This document shows, in pieces, positions 23,746 to 35,186 of a stretch of DNA of 64,000 nt (the stretch's first letter is position 1; every line of letters starts with the position of its first letter). The stretch is from Haematobia irritans (taxonomy: Eukaryota; Arthropoda; Insecta; Diptera; Muscidae). The translations under genes and the position numbers were made by a program. The notes below the pieces were generated by a model, which ran no database searches, was not told the DNA's origin, and was given only the letters and a program-made list of their open reading frames with translations. The stretch lies in NCBI RefSeq assembly GCF_050003625.1, contig NC_134399.1:224558975-224622974 (forward strand), read 5' to 3'.

Positions 23746-24380
23746 ATTGATTTTAGTTTAAATTTTTATGGAATGACCCTTATGTATATGGATATATAGT
23801 ATATGTGGTGTGTGTAAAAGTTCACATTCTTTGTTTCACTTTGGCATTGTTTTGCTTTGTGTATGTTTGAGGTAGGGAGGAAATGACTTGGAATGGGGGA
23901 AAACGAAGTTGTTTTCTCTGTAAATTTTGTAACAATGGTAACAGCCAACAAAGGGGTATTTACAATACAATTTGTCTAGGATTCTATGTTGGCACAATGA
24001 CCACAAGTGTTCATTATGGTCACACCACAGCTCACAGGATATATGAATGAATGGTCATACACTCACACACACACACAATCATACACCCTCTCATATGGAT
24101 ACATACCATATGAATTAGTGTACACTATACATAAATACGCTTTCGGCCCAAATACAGATACTGGTCCATTTTTAACATTCCATATGAACTACTAAGGATG
24201 ATTTTCTCTAATTGGTATCGATATCAATCTATATTAGCAACAATAAAAATTTAATAATGGATTCGGAAACCTGGATATTGGGAATTTGAAGTTATCATTT
24301 TAACAGATAGGAGTAATGTTCATATATTATATAAATTAATTGTTCATGTGGAATAATAGCATTTCAATAAAACATTGCCA
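23746..24380. other. Spacer with short CA microsatellite
   Basis: Contains 'cacacacacacaca' near 24064-24077 and no supported gene. Confidence 0.4.
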
Positions 24381-24387
24381 AACAAGT

Positions 24388-24615
24388 TCAGGCGGATTTG
24401 ATGACGCCTAGGGCATTTTGAATAGTAAGGGTGGCACTAAAAAGTACCAACGTGTCGATCATCTCGTCGCCGAGAATGGGCCAAACTGTGTAGCGTATGA
24501 AGACTTTGTCAACCGTTAGAGGACAATAATTAAGTTTTCCTTCGACAAAGTCAAATCCTCGAGTCATATCTTTGTGCAAATTTATGACTTTCAAAAACCT
24601 TTTTTCGAATGTAAT
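24388..24615 (-). CDS. Possible coding exon, unknown protein (low confidence)
   Basis: An open frame on the minus strand of about 70-75 codons ends at a stop near 24388. Its composition (MTRGFDFVEGKLNYCPLTVD, later WPILGDEMIDTLVLFSATLT) looks protein-like, and it is less AT-rich than its surroundings. I recognise no family. A stop lies just upstream in frame and no good acceptor or polyadenylation signal is evident, so it could be an isolated exon, a decayed gene fragment or chance. Confidence 0.25.
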   Translation of the reverse strand: MTFEKRFLKVINLHKDMTRGFDFVEGKLNYCPLTVDKVFIRYTVWPILGDEMIDTLVLFSATLTIQNALGVIKSA

Positions 24616-24938
24616 TCACATTGGGTTTAGTGAATTATCCGTATTTATTCTAATAACACTAGTTTACACTCAAAATGAAAATCAAGTTTTCTTATGAATT
24701 TCAAGCTGCTGAATTCGAAAAAAAATGTTTAAAAATTTTTTATCGAACGGTTTTGGAGATATCCCGTTATTTTTAAATGGTCACACTTTTTTCAATAAAC
24801 ACAATATATCTTGTGTTAAATATATCGTCCGATTATAACGTTGGTGGTACTTAAATGAAAGGTAATATGATCGTGTGTAATTGGATCTGTGATAAGTTAA
24901 GTGGTTCAAAAAATATCAATGCGAAATTTTCAAAAACA

Positions 24939-26458
24939 AGTATATAAAGCAGTAAATTTGGCCGGGCCGAATCTTAAATACCCACCACCATGAATCAAAC
25001 ATAATAGTTTACTTTGAAAACTCTTCGTCGTAGTGGGTTACTTGATAATATATAGAATTGTAGAGGATTTGATGACAAATCTTCTCCCAAGCAAGTCAGT
25101 TCCCGAAGACAAACTTTAAAGATTTTACCTATGAAGACCAGATCAGATTCTGGATTTATGAGAACCAATTTTGTTTGAGTTTTAGAGAATTATAAACGTT
25201 CGTCTATATGATGAAATTACGCCTTGATTTGAAATCTTAAATCTGTAGATTTTTTCCACCATTATTTAAATAAATACGATGAGTTAAATCTGGAAATTCT
25301 ACTTTCAGTTTCAGGCAATTTTCATGACCATGAAAGAAGTGTTTTCTGTTTTGAGAATCGTAATTTTAGACAAGCAAAGTTTTTTTTTTTTTTTACACAA
25401 ATTTTAGAGACAATCGTTGAATAAACGAAAATACTTTATAAGAAAAGGAAATTTCGTTTGTCTAAAATTTCATTATAGATAACTAATTTCCAGCAAATCG
25501 TATAAAAACTACGGACTAGAACTAGAAGCCCAAGAAACAAAGCCGGGAGACCGATATATATTGGGGCTATACCAAAACATGGACCGATATGCATCATTTG
25601 CTACTCACATATTTGTGACCTTAAAATACCTCCAGATTTTAAATTTCAAACAAATCGGCTAAAAAATATAGTCTCTAGACGCCCAAGAAATAAAAATCGA
25701 GAGATCAGTCTATATGGGGGTAATACCAAAAAATGGACCTCGATATACCTCAATTTCGGCACACTTATTAGTGGTCTAAACATACACAGTCTTACACAAG
25801 TTTACATACGACTTAAGAAATTGTATTTTCTTTAATTAATAAAATATAATAAAATATGCATATATATGCTTTAGATTTTGTAAATTAATTTAAAAAACAA
25901 AGTATTTGTCAATTTTCAAGAAGATTCTTTTATTCTGGATTATAAACAACAACAAGAAACATGTTTAGTTATAAGGTAAAAACCTCAAGGGTATGTAAAC
26001 TTATGTGAGACTGTGTACATCTCGATTTCGAATTTCAGGCAAATCGGGTAATAAATAAAGTTTATAGAAGCTCAAGAATTTCAGGCAAATCGGATGGTAA
26101 ATATAGTTTCTAGAAGCCCAAGAAGCTAAATCGGGAGATCGGTCTATATGGGGGCTATACCAAAACATGGACCGATACGGACCATTTTCGACACACCTCT
26201 TTACGGTTCCAAAATAACTCTAGATTTCCAATTTCAGGCAAATCTGATAAAAACTACGCTTTTTATAGGCCCAAGACCCCAAATAGCGAGGTCGGTTTAT
26301 ATGGGGAACAAAAGTTGGACCAATATTGCCCATCTTCGAACTTGGCCTGTCTGCGAACAAAAAACGAATCTATGCCAAATTTCGGGACGATGGCGCAATT
26401 ATTGAAGGCTGTAGCGTGATTACAACAGACAGACAGACGGACGGACAGACGGAAAACT
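24939..26458 (-). mobile_element. Family C element, 5'-truncated (copy C2)
   Basis: Left (3') end 'aacaagtatataaagcag', hairpin 'tttggccgggccgaatc' and 'taaatacccaccaccatg', then C monomers to the GTCY tract near 26428-26455, where it stops. The 'tatacccaccaccat' start is missing. Interrupted by a MITE at 25795-26015. Confidence 0.75.
25795..26015. mobile_element. Tc1-type MITE with about 25-bp inverted ends
   Basis: Left 'cacagtcttacacaagttt' and right (complemented) 'cacagtctcacataagttt', both continuing 'acatac'. TA lies on each side (25793-25794, 26016-26017). 221 bp, AT-rich interior, no ORF. It sits in a C monomer whose text breaks at the insertion. Confidence 0.8.
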
Positions 26459-26693
26459 TATATTTATTTTATCTTCATGGTCGTATAGATGATACTCTAA
26501 CGTAAGTAACAAGACCAACTAGAAGAAAACCGACCGAAAAATTACAAAGTGATAAGCAATGAATGAAAGAAAGAGCGAAAATTTAAAAATAACGGGATAT
26601 CTCAAAAACTGTTCCATAAAAAAATTTTAAGTTTTAAAGTTGATTTTCATCAAGTGTATATGATTTTTTCCTTTTTTTGTAAACTAGTGTAAT

Positions 26694-27272
26694 TGGTTGA
26701 TAATTTCGCTGCCAGTAGGTGATGCTAACAAGTAATGTGGCAGTTCCGACACGATAGTTCATCCAACCATCTTGCAGTGTAAAGGGTTTTGCTTAAATAA
26801 ATTTGAGAAGAAAACCTTTCCTCTGTTGATTAAGCTACTCTGGTAGATAAGCCAACTTATGGAAGAAAGAAACCAACAATAACAAAACAGATTAATTTTA
26901 ATTCGCCAATGAAAATCATAATCATTGTATTGTAGAGTAGTTTGATTTCAATAACACCCACTGTTATTGAAGAAAAGAGATGATGAGAATCGGCCAAAAA
27001 GAACCCAAAAGTGTACTCTTTCGCATCAAATTGTACCAACATTCATTTAGTAAAATTTATTATTTGATCGTAACTAAAAGTGTTTCTTCCATTTTCTTCA
27101 TAATATTTTGGTATGAGTATATTCCAGCAAACTAACAGTAAAAAACAGGTGGTCTATATAAATCTTTATTTTTGTTGCTGTCAAACTTTAATTTTTTTTT
27201 TCATTGCACAGAAAAAAATTTCCGTAGTTAAACTAACGCTAAATTTAACTTATTTTAATTGAAAAAAAAAAA
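26694..27272. other. Spacer, no gene recognised
   Basis: No supported ORF. Near 27205 'cattgcacagaaaaaaatttc' may be the left arm of an older element interrupted by the Tigger-like insertion. Confidence 0.35.
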
Positions 27273-27631
27273 TACAGTCGAAGCTCTGTTTAACGAATAT
27301 CCCATTTAGCGAAAATCCAATTTAACGAACGTCCAAATTCTTAACATTGAGTGTTCTAAATAACGAACAGTTGAACAAAATTTACGTTCGATTTAACGAA
27401 CAGGCTTCTAATCTTAAGTAAATACACAACAACAAAACAGCAATATTTGACGATTGCGAGAATGTCCACAAAATACGGCATTCCCAAGATATTAAAATCC
27501 ATTAAAATGTTCGTAAACACATATTCAATGGCCGGGTAACTAGGTAAAGTTAGGTTATATAGAGTGGTAGCTTCGCTACGGAAAATGGATCTACACCAGA
27601 ACCGGTACAGGACTACTCCCAGGTATGAATA

Positions 27632-27674
27632 GACCAGTCCCAGTTCTGGCCGAAACGTATGGAAGGGACTGGTC
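27632..27674. repeat. Inverted repeat inside the Tigger-like element
   Basis: A perfect 10-bp inverted repeat 'gaccagtccc' / 'gggactggtc' with a 23-base loop, in a locally GC-richer stretch (27530-27800) that does not resemble the other repeats in the window. Confidence 0.6.
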
Positions 27675-27959
27675 ACTTCAACATGGGTTTGTCATTGACG
27701 GGGATAAATTTACACTGCAGGCCACGGCTTGAACTCATTCCAAACTACATGACCTGGGAGAACTTAGTAGGACTAGACAGGTCCTCATGAACCAGTCTGA
27801 GACAAACCCTTAGGTACCGATATTATTTTCATCATCCAAATTGCACCAGAAAGAAAAACTTTTGGACTATGTTGGCCCATAGGTAAATGTTTAGATCAAA
27901 AAAAAAAAATAAATAAAGAGAGTATAGAAATCAATAAATTATATGAAAATTTAAAAACT

Positions 27960-28200
27960 GGTACTAGTCCTGTGATAGGTCAGTTAGTGGCAATATTTCG
28001 TAGGACAGGTGGTGAATTTTTCTCTTAATAATGAGTGCTACCCGATTCTATATTTATCTCAATAACAAGGAACCCCCGTCTTATAACTGAAGAGAAACTA
28101 TGAAATACACAGGAATGTCAACATCATTAGTAAGAGGGATAAACTACCGCTGAAAAACTTTTTTGGTGCTCGGTCGAAAGAGCAATGTAGCGTTGAGAGT
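27960..28200 (-). mobile_element. Decayed SINE body (minus strand)
   Basis: 'ggtggtgaatttttctctta', 'gagtgctacccgattcta', 'caaggaacccc' and 'ccgctgaaaaact' follow the order of the SINE at 4911-5270 with many substitutions. The tRNA-like head is largely gone. Confidence 0.65.
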
Positions 28201-28609
28201 ACATCTATGCCGACAGGAGCAGCAGAGTAATGCTGTATGTAGGAATTTTTAGGAAGATGTTACTATGAACACTACCTATGCCTGGCCCATCTTGAAACCG
28301 GGGACTGGAAACAAATTAGGCAATTCGTCTAAGAAGTTAGACACACAAATTATGGGTGTATATAGGCCCCCATAAGACAGCGAATCTTGGATCCTCTTTT
28401 CAATCTAACCTAACCTAGATATATCAAGTTCATCAGTTTTTAAGGATTATTTAAAGTAATATTTTTGATTATGAATTTTTACTCATCTAGTAAAAAGTAC
28501 GATTTTTATTAAAAGTTAACATTTAATATACCCGTTCGATTTAACGAATTTTTCTAAATAACGAAAGGGCCTGACAATATATCGTTCGTTAAACCGAGCT
28601 TCGACTGTA

Positions 28610-30095
28610 ATTGTTTGTAGTTATATTTTATTATTTTTATCGAAATTTTCCACAGCTTAATGAAATCTTACTTTTTTTAAGTATGTCTCAAAAATTTTAT
28701 GCACTAAACGTGAATATAAAGTTCAATGAACATACACATAAGTTCAATACGAACTAAAACAAATGAAAATTCGGACGATTCCCAAAAAAAAATTAGAATG
28801 AACTGCTGTATGGTTAAAATGGTCATGATTTGGCGCCAATGATTTTCTTCTTTACTTTTATTTAATTTTTTCTTCTATGAGATGATGTAGTATAGTAGTT
28901 CATTAATAGTATTAAAACCGGTAAACAAGAATATAGAAAATAATCAATTAACTCCGTACATAATTACTGTATAACAATAAAAGAAATAAATGCTTCTCCT
29001 GATACACTCATCTATGTAACAACATCCAATGTCAATGTTGTCAGTATTTTTCGGGCTCTTGTCAAAATAAGACGCTTTCATCCCCTAAAATCCCCAATTT
29101 AATTTAAAATTCCTCACAAAAATCCCCAATACAGTGTGTGGCAAAATAGGCTCTACTGTAAAAAATCCGTCATAAAACAAAAATTGTAAAAATATGCAAT
29201 TTTTGTTATACCAGTTTGCGAGTTACAATAAGATCTTCTAAATGCTCGAGAAATAAAAATAGGAGTTGGGTCAACATGTGTAGTTATGAATCAAAACTTA
29301 GTTCTGAATAGCTAAGAAATAAAATTTGGTTATCGATCAAAAGGCGTTGTTTCCCCGATATGAAGTCTGTTATATATGTTTGATATATATTTTCCAAATC
29401 AGTGATGTATGCAGATGAGGGGCCAACACTGCGACCCAAATCCTTATGAAATAATTTCACAATAGTAAACAATTTCTTAGAAACAAAGTAAGTTGTAAAG
29501 TAGCTCTTGGAATAGATTTTTTTCTTCATATTTTGATGATTCTCTGTGCGTCTTTAAGACCCTTTTTTGGGATGTAGAAGTAAAAAATGTCATATAAACC
29601 ATAACTCAAAACCTTATTTGTTATACTGACCAGAATTCCCAACAAAAATCCCCAAATTTGTAGAAGTTCCCCACCAAATCCCCAACTCAAAAATTTTGTC
29701 CCCATCCACGAAAAAATATCCTCGATTTGGGGAAAAATCCCCAATACTGGCAACACTGCCCAATATGTTACTAAACGTTTCTATTAATTCTCATATGCTA
29801 TTCTATTGTCGTCAATTTTGGGAATTATATTGAACCACTTAAAGTGAATTTTTGTCATATAAATGCTAATGAATACGGCATATTATTTTTATTCATAAGC
29901 AAATAATAAACATAACACACAGTTTGACTTGTTGTATAGCGTAAAAAATCACTAAAACTATATAAATACTAAAAAGAAATTAAATTTTTTCTTTGAATAC
30001 TCGTATTGGAAATCAAAATTTTGGGAAGATTTGTTATTAGCTTTTAACATCCCAGCAAAAAATTAAGTTGTCCTAGAAACATTTCTTTTAAGTAC
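28610..30095. other. Region with repeated TCCCCAA words, no supported gene
   Basis: The motif 'atccccaa' or 'ttccccacc' recurs at about 29089-29137 and again many times at 29640-29750, around a stretch with two minus-strand open frames (29284-29529, 29526-29756). The two motif clusters may be the ends of a single repeat of about 680 bp that finishes in 'tggcaacactgcc'. The open frames show no family motifs. Confidence 0.4.
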
Positions 30096-30096
30096 C

Positions 30097-30335
30097 CTCC
30101 ATCATGGATTGTGTTTCCACTTAAGAATGTCATCCATAACATATGGACTTTAATTCTAGATCGGTTTATATATGTTATGTTTTGCATGTTAATTACAAGG
30201 CCAAATTCAACATTTTGAGTGTCGGTGCAATACCATCTGACCAACATTAATAGAAAATTTTTGTACAAAGTTTCAAGTCGATAGCTTTTTTCTTTCGGAA
30301 GTTATCGTGATTTCAATAGACGGACAGGCATTTCG
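30097..30335 (-). mobile_element. Family B remnant (copy B7)
   Basis: 'gtaccctccatcatggattg', 'gcaataccatctgaccaaca', 'aagtttcaagtcgatagctt' and 'atttcaatagacggacag' give the two ends of a B element with nearly all monomers deleted. Confidence 0.65.
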
Positions 30336-30451
30336 AAATTGTTTTAAAAAGCACTTCCAAAAATTTCTTCCCAAAGAAGTTCTTTTTTTAATTACCCAGG
30401 AGGTTCTATTGATTCAATTTTGTATAACTCGCCTCATATATAAAAAAAAAA

Positions 30452-32350
30452 ACAAGTATATACAGTAGTAAGTTCGGCCGGACCGAATCTTAAATACCCA
30501 CTAACAAAAATCAAATATAATAGTTTCCTCTGTAAATTTCAGTTGGGTTTGATAACAGATATTTTCCCAAGCAGATCAGTTCAACCAGTACGCTTCCCAC
30601 TGATAAATGTAAAGATTTTACCTATGGGGACTAGGTCAGATTCTGAATTTATAAGAACCATTTTTTGTTTGAGTTTTAGAGGAATCATAAACGTTTCTTG
30701 TAAGTGTGCAAGAAAATGATGAAATAACGCCTTGATTTGAAATGTAAAATCTGTAGAATTTCATCCCAATTATTTAAATGACTACGAGAAGTAAAATCTG
30801 GAAATTTTGCATTCAGTTTCAAGCAATTTTCATGGTAAGTGCGCCTTATATACCCTAGTGAAATCGGTCTATATGGAGGCCTTACCAAATGGACCGATAA
30901 AACTAAAGCATATACACTTTGTTATGGGTCTAAAATGCCAGTATATTTTCAATTAGTGGCAAATCGGATAAAAACTACAATTTCTAGAAACTCTAGGAAT
31001 TAAATCTCCCGGTGTAATGGAGGCTATACCAAAACATGGAAGGATACACACAGTATTCAGCACATTTAATTGTAGTTCTAGAATCTAGACCCCAAATCGG
31101 AGGGCCGGTTTATAAGAGCGCTATATCAAATATCAAAAACTGTACCGATGCTCAATATATTCGTCACACGCTTTATGGTCCTAGAATACCTCTAGATTTC
31201 CAATTTCAAGCAAATTGGGTAAAAACTACGGATGGTAGAAACCCAAGAAGTAAAATCGGGACTATAGGAGCTATATCAAAATATGGACCGGTTCTCACCA
31301 TTTTCGACACACGTTTTTATGGTCCTAAAATACCTCAAGATTTTAAATTTCAAGCAAATTGGATAAAAACTACGGATTCTAGAAGCCCAAGAGGTAAAAT
31401 AGGGAGATCGGTCTATATGGGGGCTATATCAAAACATGGACCGATACTCACCATTTTCGGCACAACTCTTTATGGTCCTAGAATACCTCTAGGTTTCCAA
31501 TTTCAGGCAAATTGGGTAAAAATTACGGATTCTAGAAGACCAAGAAGTAAAATCCGGAGATCGGTCTATATGGGGGCTATATCAAAACATGGACCGATAC
31601 ATCCTATTTTCGGCACACTTCTTTAGGGTCCTAGAATACCTCTAGGTTTCCAATTTCAGGCAAATTGGATAAAAACTACGGATTCCAGAAGCCCAAAAAG
31701 TAAAATCGGGAGATCGGTCTATATGGGAGCTATACCAAACCATGTAACGATACCCCCCATTTTCGACAAACCAATTTGTGATCTTAAAATACCTCTAGAT
31801 TTTCAATTTCAGACAAATCGGATAGAAAGTACACTTTCTAGACGCCTAAGAAGCAAAATCGAGAAATTGGTCCATATGGGGCTATACCAAAACATGGACC
31901 GATACCCCCCATTTTCAACGCACCAATTTGTGGTCTTAAAATACGTCTAGATTTTCAATTTCAGGCAAATCGGATAGAAAATACAATTTCTAGATGCCAA
32001 GAAGCAAAATCGGGAAATCGGTCCAAATGGGAGCTATAGCAAAACATGGACCGATAGGCACCATTTTCAAAATATCTCTAGATTTCCAATTACGGGCAAA
32101 TTGGATAATAACTACGGTTTTTATAAGCCCAAAACCCCAAATCGTGAGGTCGGTTTATATGGGGACTATATCAAAACTTGGACCGATATAGCCCATCTTC
32201 GAACTTGACCTGCCTGAAAACAAAAGACGAATCTGTGCCAAATTTCAGATCGATAGCGCCATTATTGAAGGCTGTGGCGTAAGTATAGCAGACAGACGGG
32301 CATGCTTATATCATCTTAGAATTTCTCCCTGATCAAAATGTATATACTTT
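30452..32350 (-). mobile_element. Family C element with 153-bp monomers (copy C3)
   Basis: Left (3') end 'aacaagtatatacagtag' and hairpin 'gttcggccggaccgaatc', right side with GTCY complement 'cagacagacgggcatg' and 'atgtatatactttggtgg'. The monomer marker 'gtctatatggg' is at 31411, 31564 and 31717, exactly 153 bp apart. The 196-codon open frame at 31036-31626 is the in-phase repeat read through, not evidence of a gene. Confidence 0.85.
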
Positions 32351-32354
32351 GGTG

Positions 32355-32770
32355 GCTATAAAAAAGAGTAAAAGTTAATAAAGTGATACAAATTATTAAA
32401 ATTTTGTCGAAGAAAATGCTAAAACCCTTCTAGAAAAATTTCGCATTTTTGAAAATATTTGAGGTCTATCGTTCCAGACAAGTGTTAGAATGTATTAAAA
32501 ATAATATTTTTTTTAATTATTCATTTGGTAAAATATGACAGAATTTTATAATTCACATCCAAACCACTATGTTCGGATCACAAAATTTAAATAATTAGTA
32601 CCTTTATTTTAATATGTACTCTGTTTTTAAAAAACCGTTAAAATTACCTTTTAAAATATGAAAAAAGTGAGTTGAAAAAGTGAGTGAAATTGAATTAAAA
32701 TAAGGCCATTTTTAGAAGTGCTTTTAAAGTTGTGCCTTTAGAAGTATTTCCAAATTTTTTGGTTGGGAAA
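32355..32770. mobile_element. Fragments of the CCAGCAAAA MITE, both orientations
   Basis: 32360-32590 reads forward ('tgctaaaacccttctag', 'aaccactatgttcggatca'). 32690-32768 reads in reverse ('aagtgcttttaaagttgtgc', 'tatttccaaattttttggtt'). This is probably a rearranged or doubly inserted copy. Confidence 0.5.
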
Positions 32771-34429
32771 TATGGGGACTTTTTGAAAATTTTAAAATTG
32801 AAATTTAAAATTCACATTCATTACATTTCGAGGTAAATCCATTTTTCTTGAGTTGTCAACACTGTTCGTGACATCTGTAAAAAGAATACAGTTATAAGAT
32901 ATAGCCTTTTGATCATATTGTGTAGAGAAAAAACTGATTTTTTCATCAATTTTATTCCAAGGCAACTCTGTCCAGGAATAAACCTGAAACAAAAACCACA
33001 ACAAATATTTGCTTTAACATACACATACTCTCTATTATAATTTTCTATCGTCATTTTTTATCGAACACACAAATGTTATTTATATTTTCCGACGCCAACG
33101 GCAATACTTATCAAAGACGCGTTGACCCAAATTTCTTGTCATTACCTTGACAGAGACTTCTAGTCTTTCAGTTTTGCAATGACAAGGCAGTATCTTGTAA
33201 CTAGCTTATATTCTATATTTAAGGCAAATTTCATTTTATTATCATTATAAGGAACATGTTTATGCCTGTGTACTCATTCTTCGCTAAATATGCAACATTG
33301 GCATAAGTGCGTTTTTTCTAAATGGTATGAAATGGATTTAGAAAAATAAATAACAATAAAACCTGTCCAACCACAAAAAAAAAACACTCCCTTTGAATGC
33401 ACTGTATGATTTTGATTTGACAATGCCGGTGAATCCCACCAGTTTATAATAAAATTCCAATAATAAACATAACAACAAAACAAACAAAGAAGTACCGCTT
33501 ATTTATAAAAACAAAATACGAAACACTTGGTTGAGCCGAGTACAGTCGAAAATGTTTTCCATTATTTTTCCACTTCATTTCACCCGTGAAGGCCAAACGA
33601 CACAATATTTATGAGCATCACTTCCAAAGTAGGTTAAGCGAAAAGATCTAATCGATCAAATTTGTTTTATTCCAATTCTGGAAATATTCATAAAATTTTG
33701 CATTTTAAGAGTGAGAGTATTGAAGTTATAGTGGTGAAAGTTAGTTGATCTTCGGTTTTGTTGTATATCAGTTTAGTGGTATTTTTTTAGTAAATCAAAA
33801 TGAGCAAAGACAATCGAAGCCAGTGAATTTTTTTTTTTCATAAAAGTAGTATCGACAGAAGAGGAGTGAGTAATACATTTAGACAATATTAAATTATGTT
33901 AATGAAATTAATCCACGAGCAAACGAAATCAGTAGCTACTATAGACAGGAACAGGTAAATTTAAATATATCTTTTTTAATTTACACTAATTCCAAAATGT
34001 CTTTGCCATTAAAAAAAAAAAATAAAAATAAAAAAACAATATTTAATTTATACGTTTATTGAACGTGCTCCAATCTCTTCATGGATTTTTTTAACACTTT
34101 ATAGTTTTAAGTGAGCTTGCGAGTGTGTGTGTGTGTTTTTTTTTTCAACAATATAATGGAAAACTACTAACTACTTACAGAAATTAATTTTTGTGCCATA
34201 CATTAAAAAAAATTCTTCTGAGTATTCCAACGTTTTCTGGTTCAATTCTCAAATGTAATATGTCGAAGTATATTAAATATATTCTCATGAGACAAAAAAT
34301 TAAGGATTTATTAATCAACATAAAAGTTGTTTAACGAATTTATTACTATTAGCATAACCAAGAAATCCCAAACAAAAATAATTTTCCGAAGAATATAATT
34401 CCATATATGTGTTAACTTTCACCATGTAA
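32771..34429. other. Low-repeat stretch, no gene demonstrated
   Basis: Fewer recognisable repeats than elsewhere. Contains 'gtgtgtgtgtgtg' near 34122-34135. Minus-strand frames at 32792-33054 and 33274-33483 are unsupported. Confidence 0.4.
33760..33955 (+). other. Candidate 5' UTR exon (speculative)
   Basis: 'tatcagttt' near 33763 resembles an insect initiator (TCAGTT). It is followed by about 190 bases with only a nine-codon reading frame (starts atgagcaaagac) and then a good donor-like 'gaacag|gtaaat' at about 33955. No downstream acceptor or coding exon could be linked to it. Confidence 0.18.
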
Positions 34430-34650
34430 CTGAAAAAGTTGTAGTCTGGAGCACAAAGATTTCTTGTCTTTAAAATATGAATGAGAGATTTTCTTAGCGT
34501 AGAAGACATATTTCTTTAATACAACAAGTTCCAAATATATCAATATTTTCCATCAAGGTGTTTTATTTAAGAGATTCGACTTTGAAATGAGTATCTTTAC
34601 ATAAAAGAAATTTACTAAGGTCAATTTTGCCATGATTATTTTAACTTAAG
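34430..34650 (+). mobile_element. Ancient copy of the CACTGAAA MITE
   Basis: 'aaagatttcttgtctttaaa', 'gcgtagaagacatatttctt', 'aagagattcgactttgaaat' and 'actaaggtcaattttgcc' match the order of the 9855, 37035 and 43500 copies with heavy divergence. The termini are gone. Confidence 0.6.
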
Positions 34651-34744
34651 TATAAAGCTAAAACGTACCAAATAGTAGGAGGAATTTTTTAGTTTGAAGA
34701 TAAAAATAGGAAATCACAATTGCAAGAATGTATTTACTGCCTTA

Positions 34745-34974
34745 AGCTGAGTACTATGTTCAGTTTTCAAGCTGAAAACCAGTTTTTTCACGGTTACTTT
34801 TCTTAATTAATTAATTTAGAGATATGAAATGATTTACAATCCATTCATTGGATCTTTTCCATCCATTATTTGATAAGACTTGATAAAAATATAATAGTCT
34901 TCATAAATATTTTTGTACTTTTAATTTAGTGTTTTGGTGAAAAAACCGAACATAGTACTCACCTTTACGAAAAA
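34745..34974. mobile_element. PIF/Harbinger-like MITE, TTA duplication
   Basis: Left 'agctgagtactatgttcag' and complemented right 'aggtgagtactatgttcgg' form an inverted repeat of about 17-22 bp, flanked by TTA on both sides (34742-34744, 34975-34977). A three-base TWA duplication is characteristic of PIF/Harbinger. 230 bp, no ORF. Confidence 0.7.
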
Positions 34975-35084
34975 TAGGTGGAATATTCCTCGACTTTTTT
35001 TCAAGGACGGAAATACTTTCCTCTAATAGCAGGCCCTTGTAGAAATAAATCTTATTTCCCATTGGTTTTCGAAGACAGAATTTG

Positions 35085-35186
35085 ATAGACTTCTACAAAA
35101 TCTATAGACTCAAAATCTAAGTCGGCTAATGCACTAGGGTGGAACACAATGTTAGTAAAAAACAAGTAAGGAAAGTCTAAAGTCGG
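35085..35186 (-). mobile_element. Family A remnant abutting a mariner pseudogene
   Basis: 'gacttctacaaaatctatag' to 'agggtggaacacaatgttag' is the subterminal part of A. It is followed directly by an A terminus 'aacaagtaaggaaagtctaa', which stops at 'gtcgg' and joins transposase codons. The hairpin's second arm is missing. Confidence 0.7.

Larger units (their letters stand above)
24657..26690. mobile_element. Long foldback element with CACTAGTTTAC termini, interrupted by family C
   Basis: Left end 'cactagtttacactc', right end 'gtaaactagtg', both flanked by TAA (24654-24656, 26691-26693). Subterminal blocks mirror each other ('gagatatcccgttattttt' near 24752 against 'aaaaataacgggatatctc' near 26583). 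The interior holds copy C2. A shorter, uninterrupted copy is at 58403-58959. Confidence 0.75.
27275..28607. mobile_element. Tigger/pogo-like non-autonomous element
   Basis: Ends 'cagtcgaagctctgtttaac' (left) and, complemented, 'cagtcgaagctcggtttaac' (right), flanked by TA (27273-27274, 28608-28609). Subterminal 'taacgaa' words recur several times at both ends. Terminal CAGT with TTAACGAA-rich ends is usual for pogo/Tigger elements of arthropods. 1,333 bp, no transposase; the interior includes a decayed SINE. Confidence 0.72.

Noticed and set aside
31036..31626. A 196-codon open frame
   Set aside because: Family C monomers read through; no start context, no conservation argument beyond the repeat itself.
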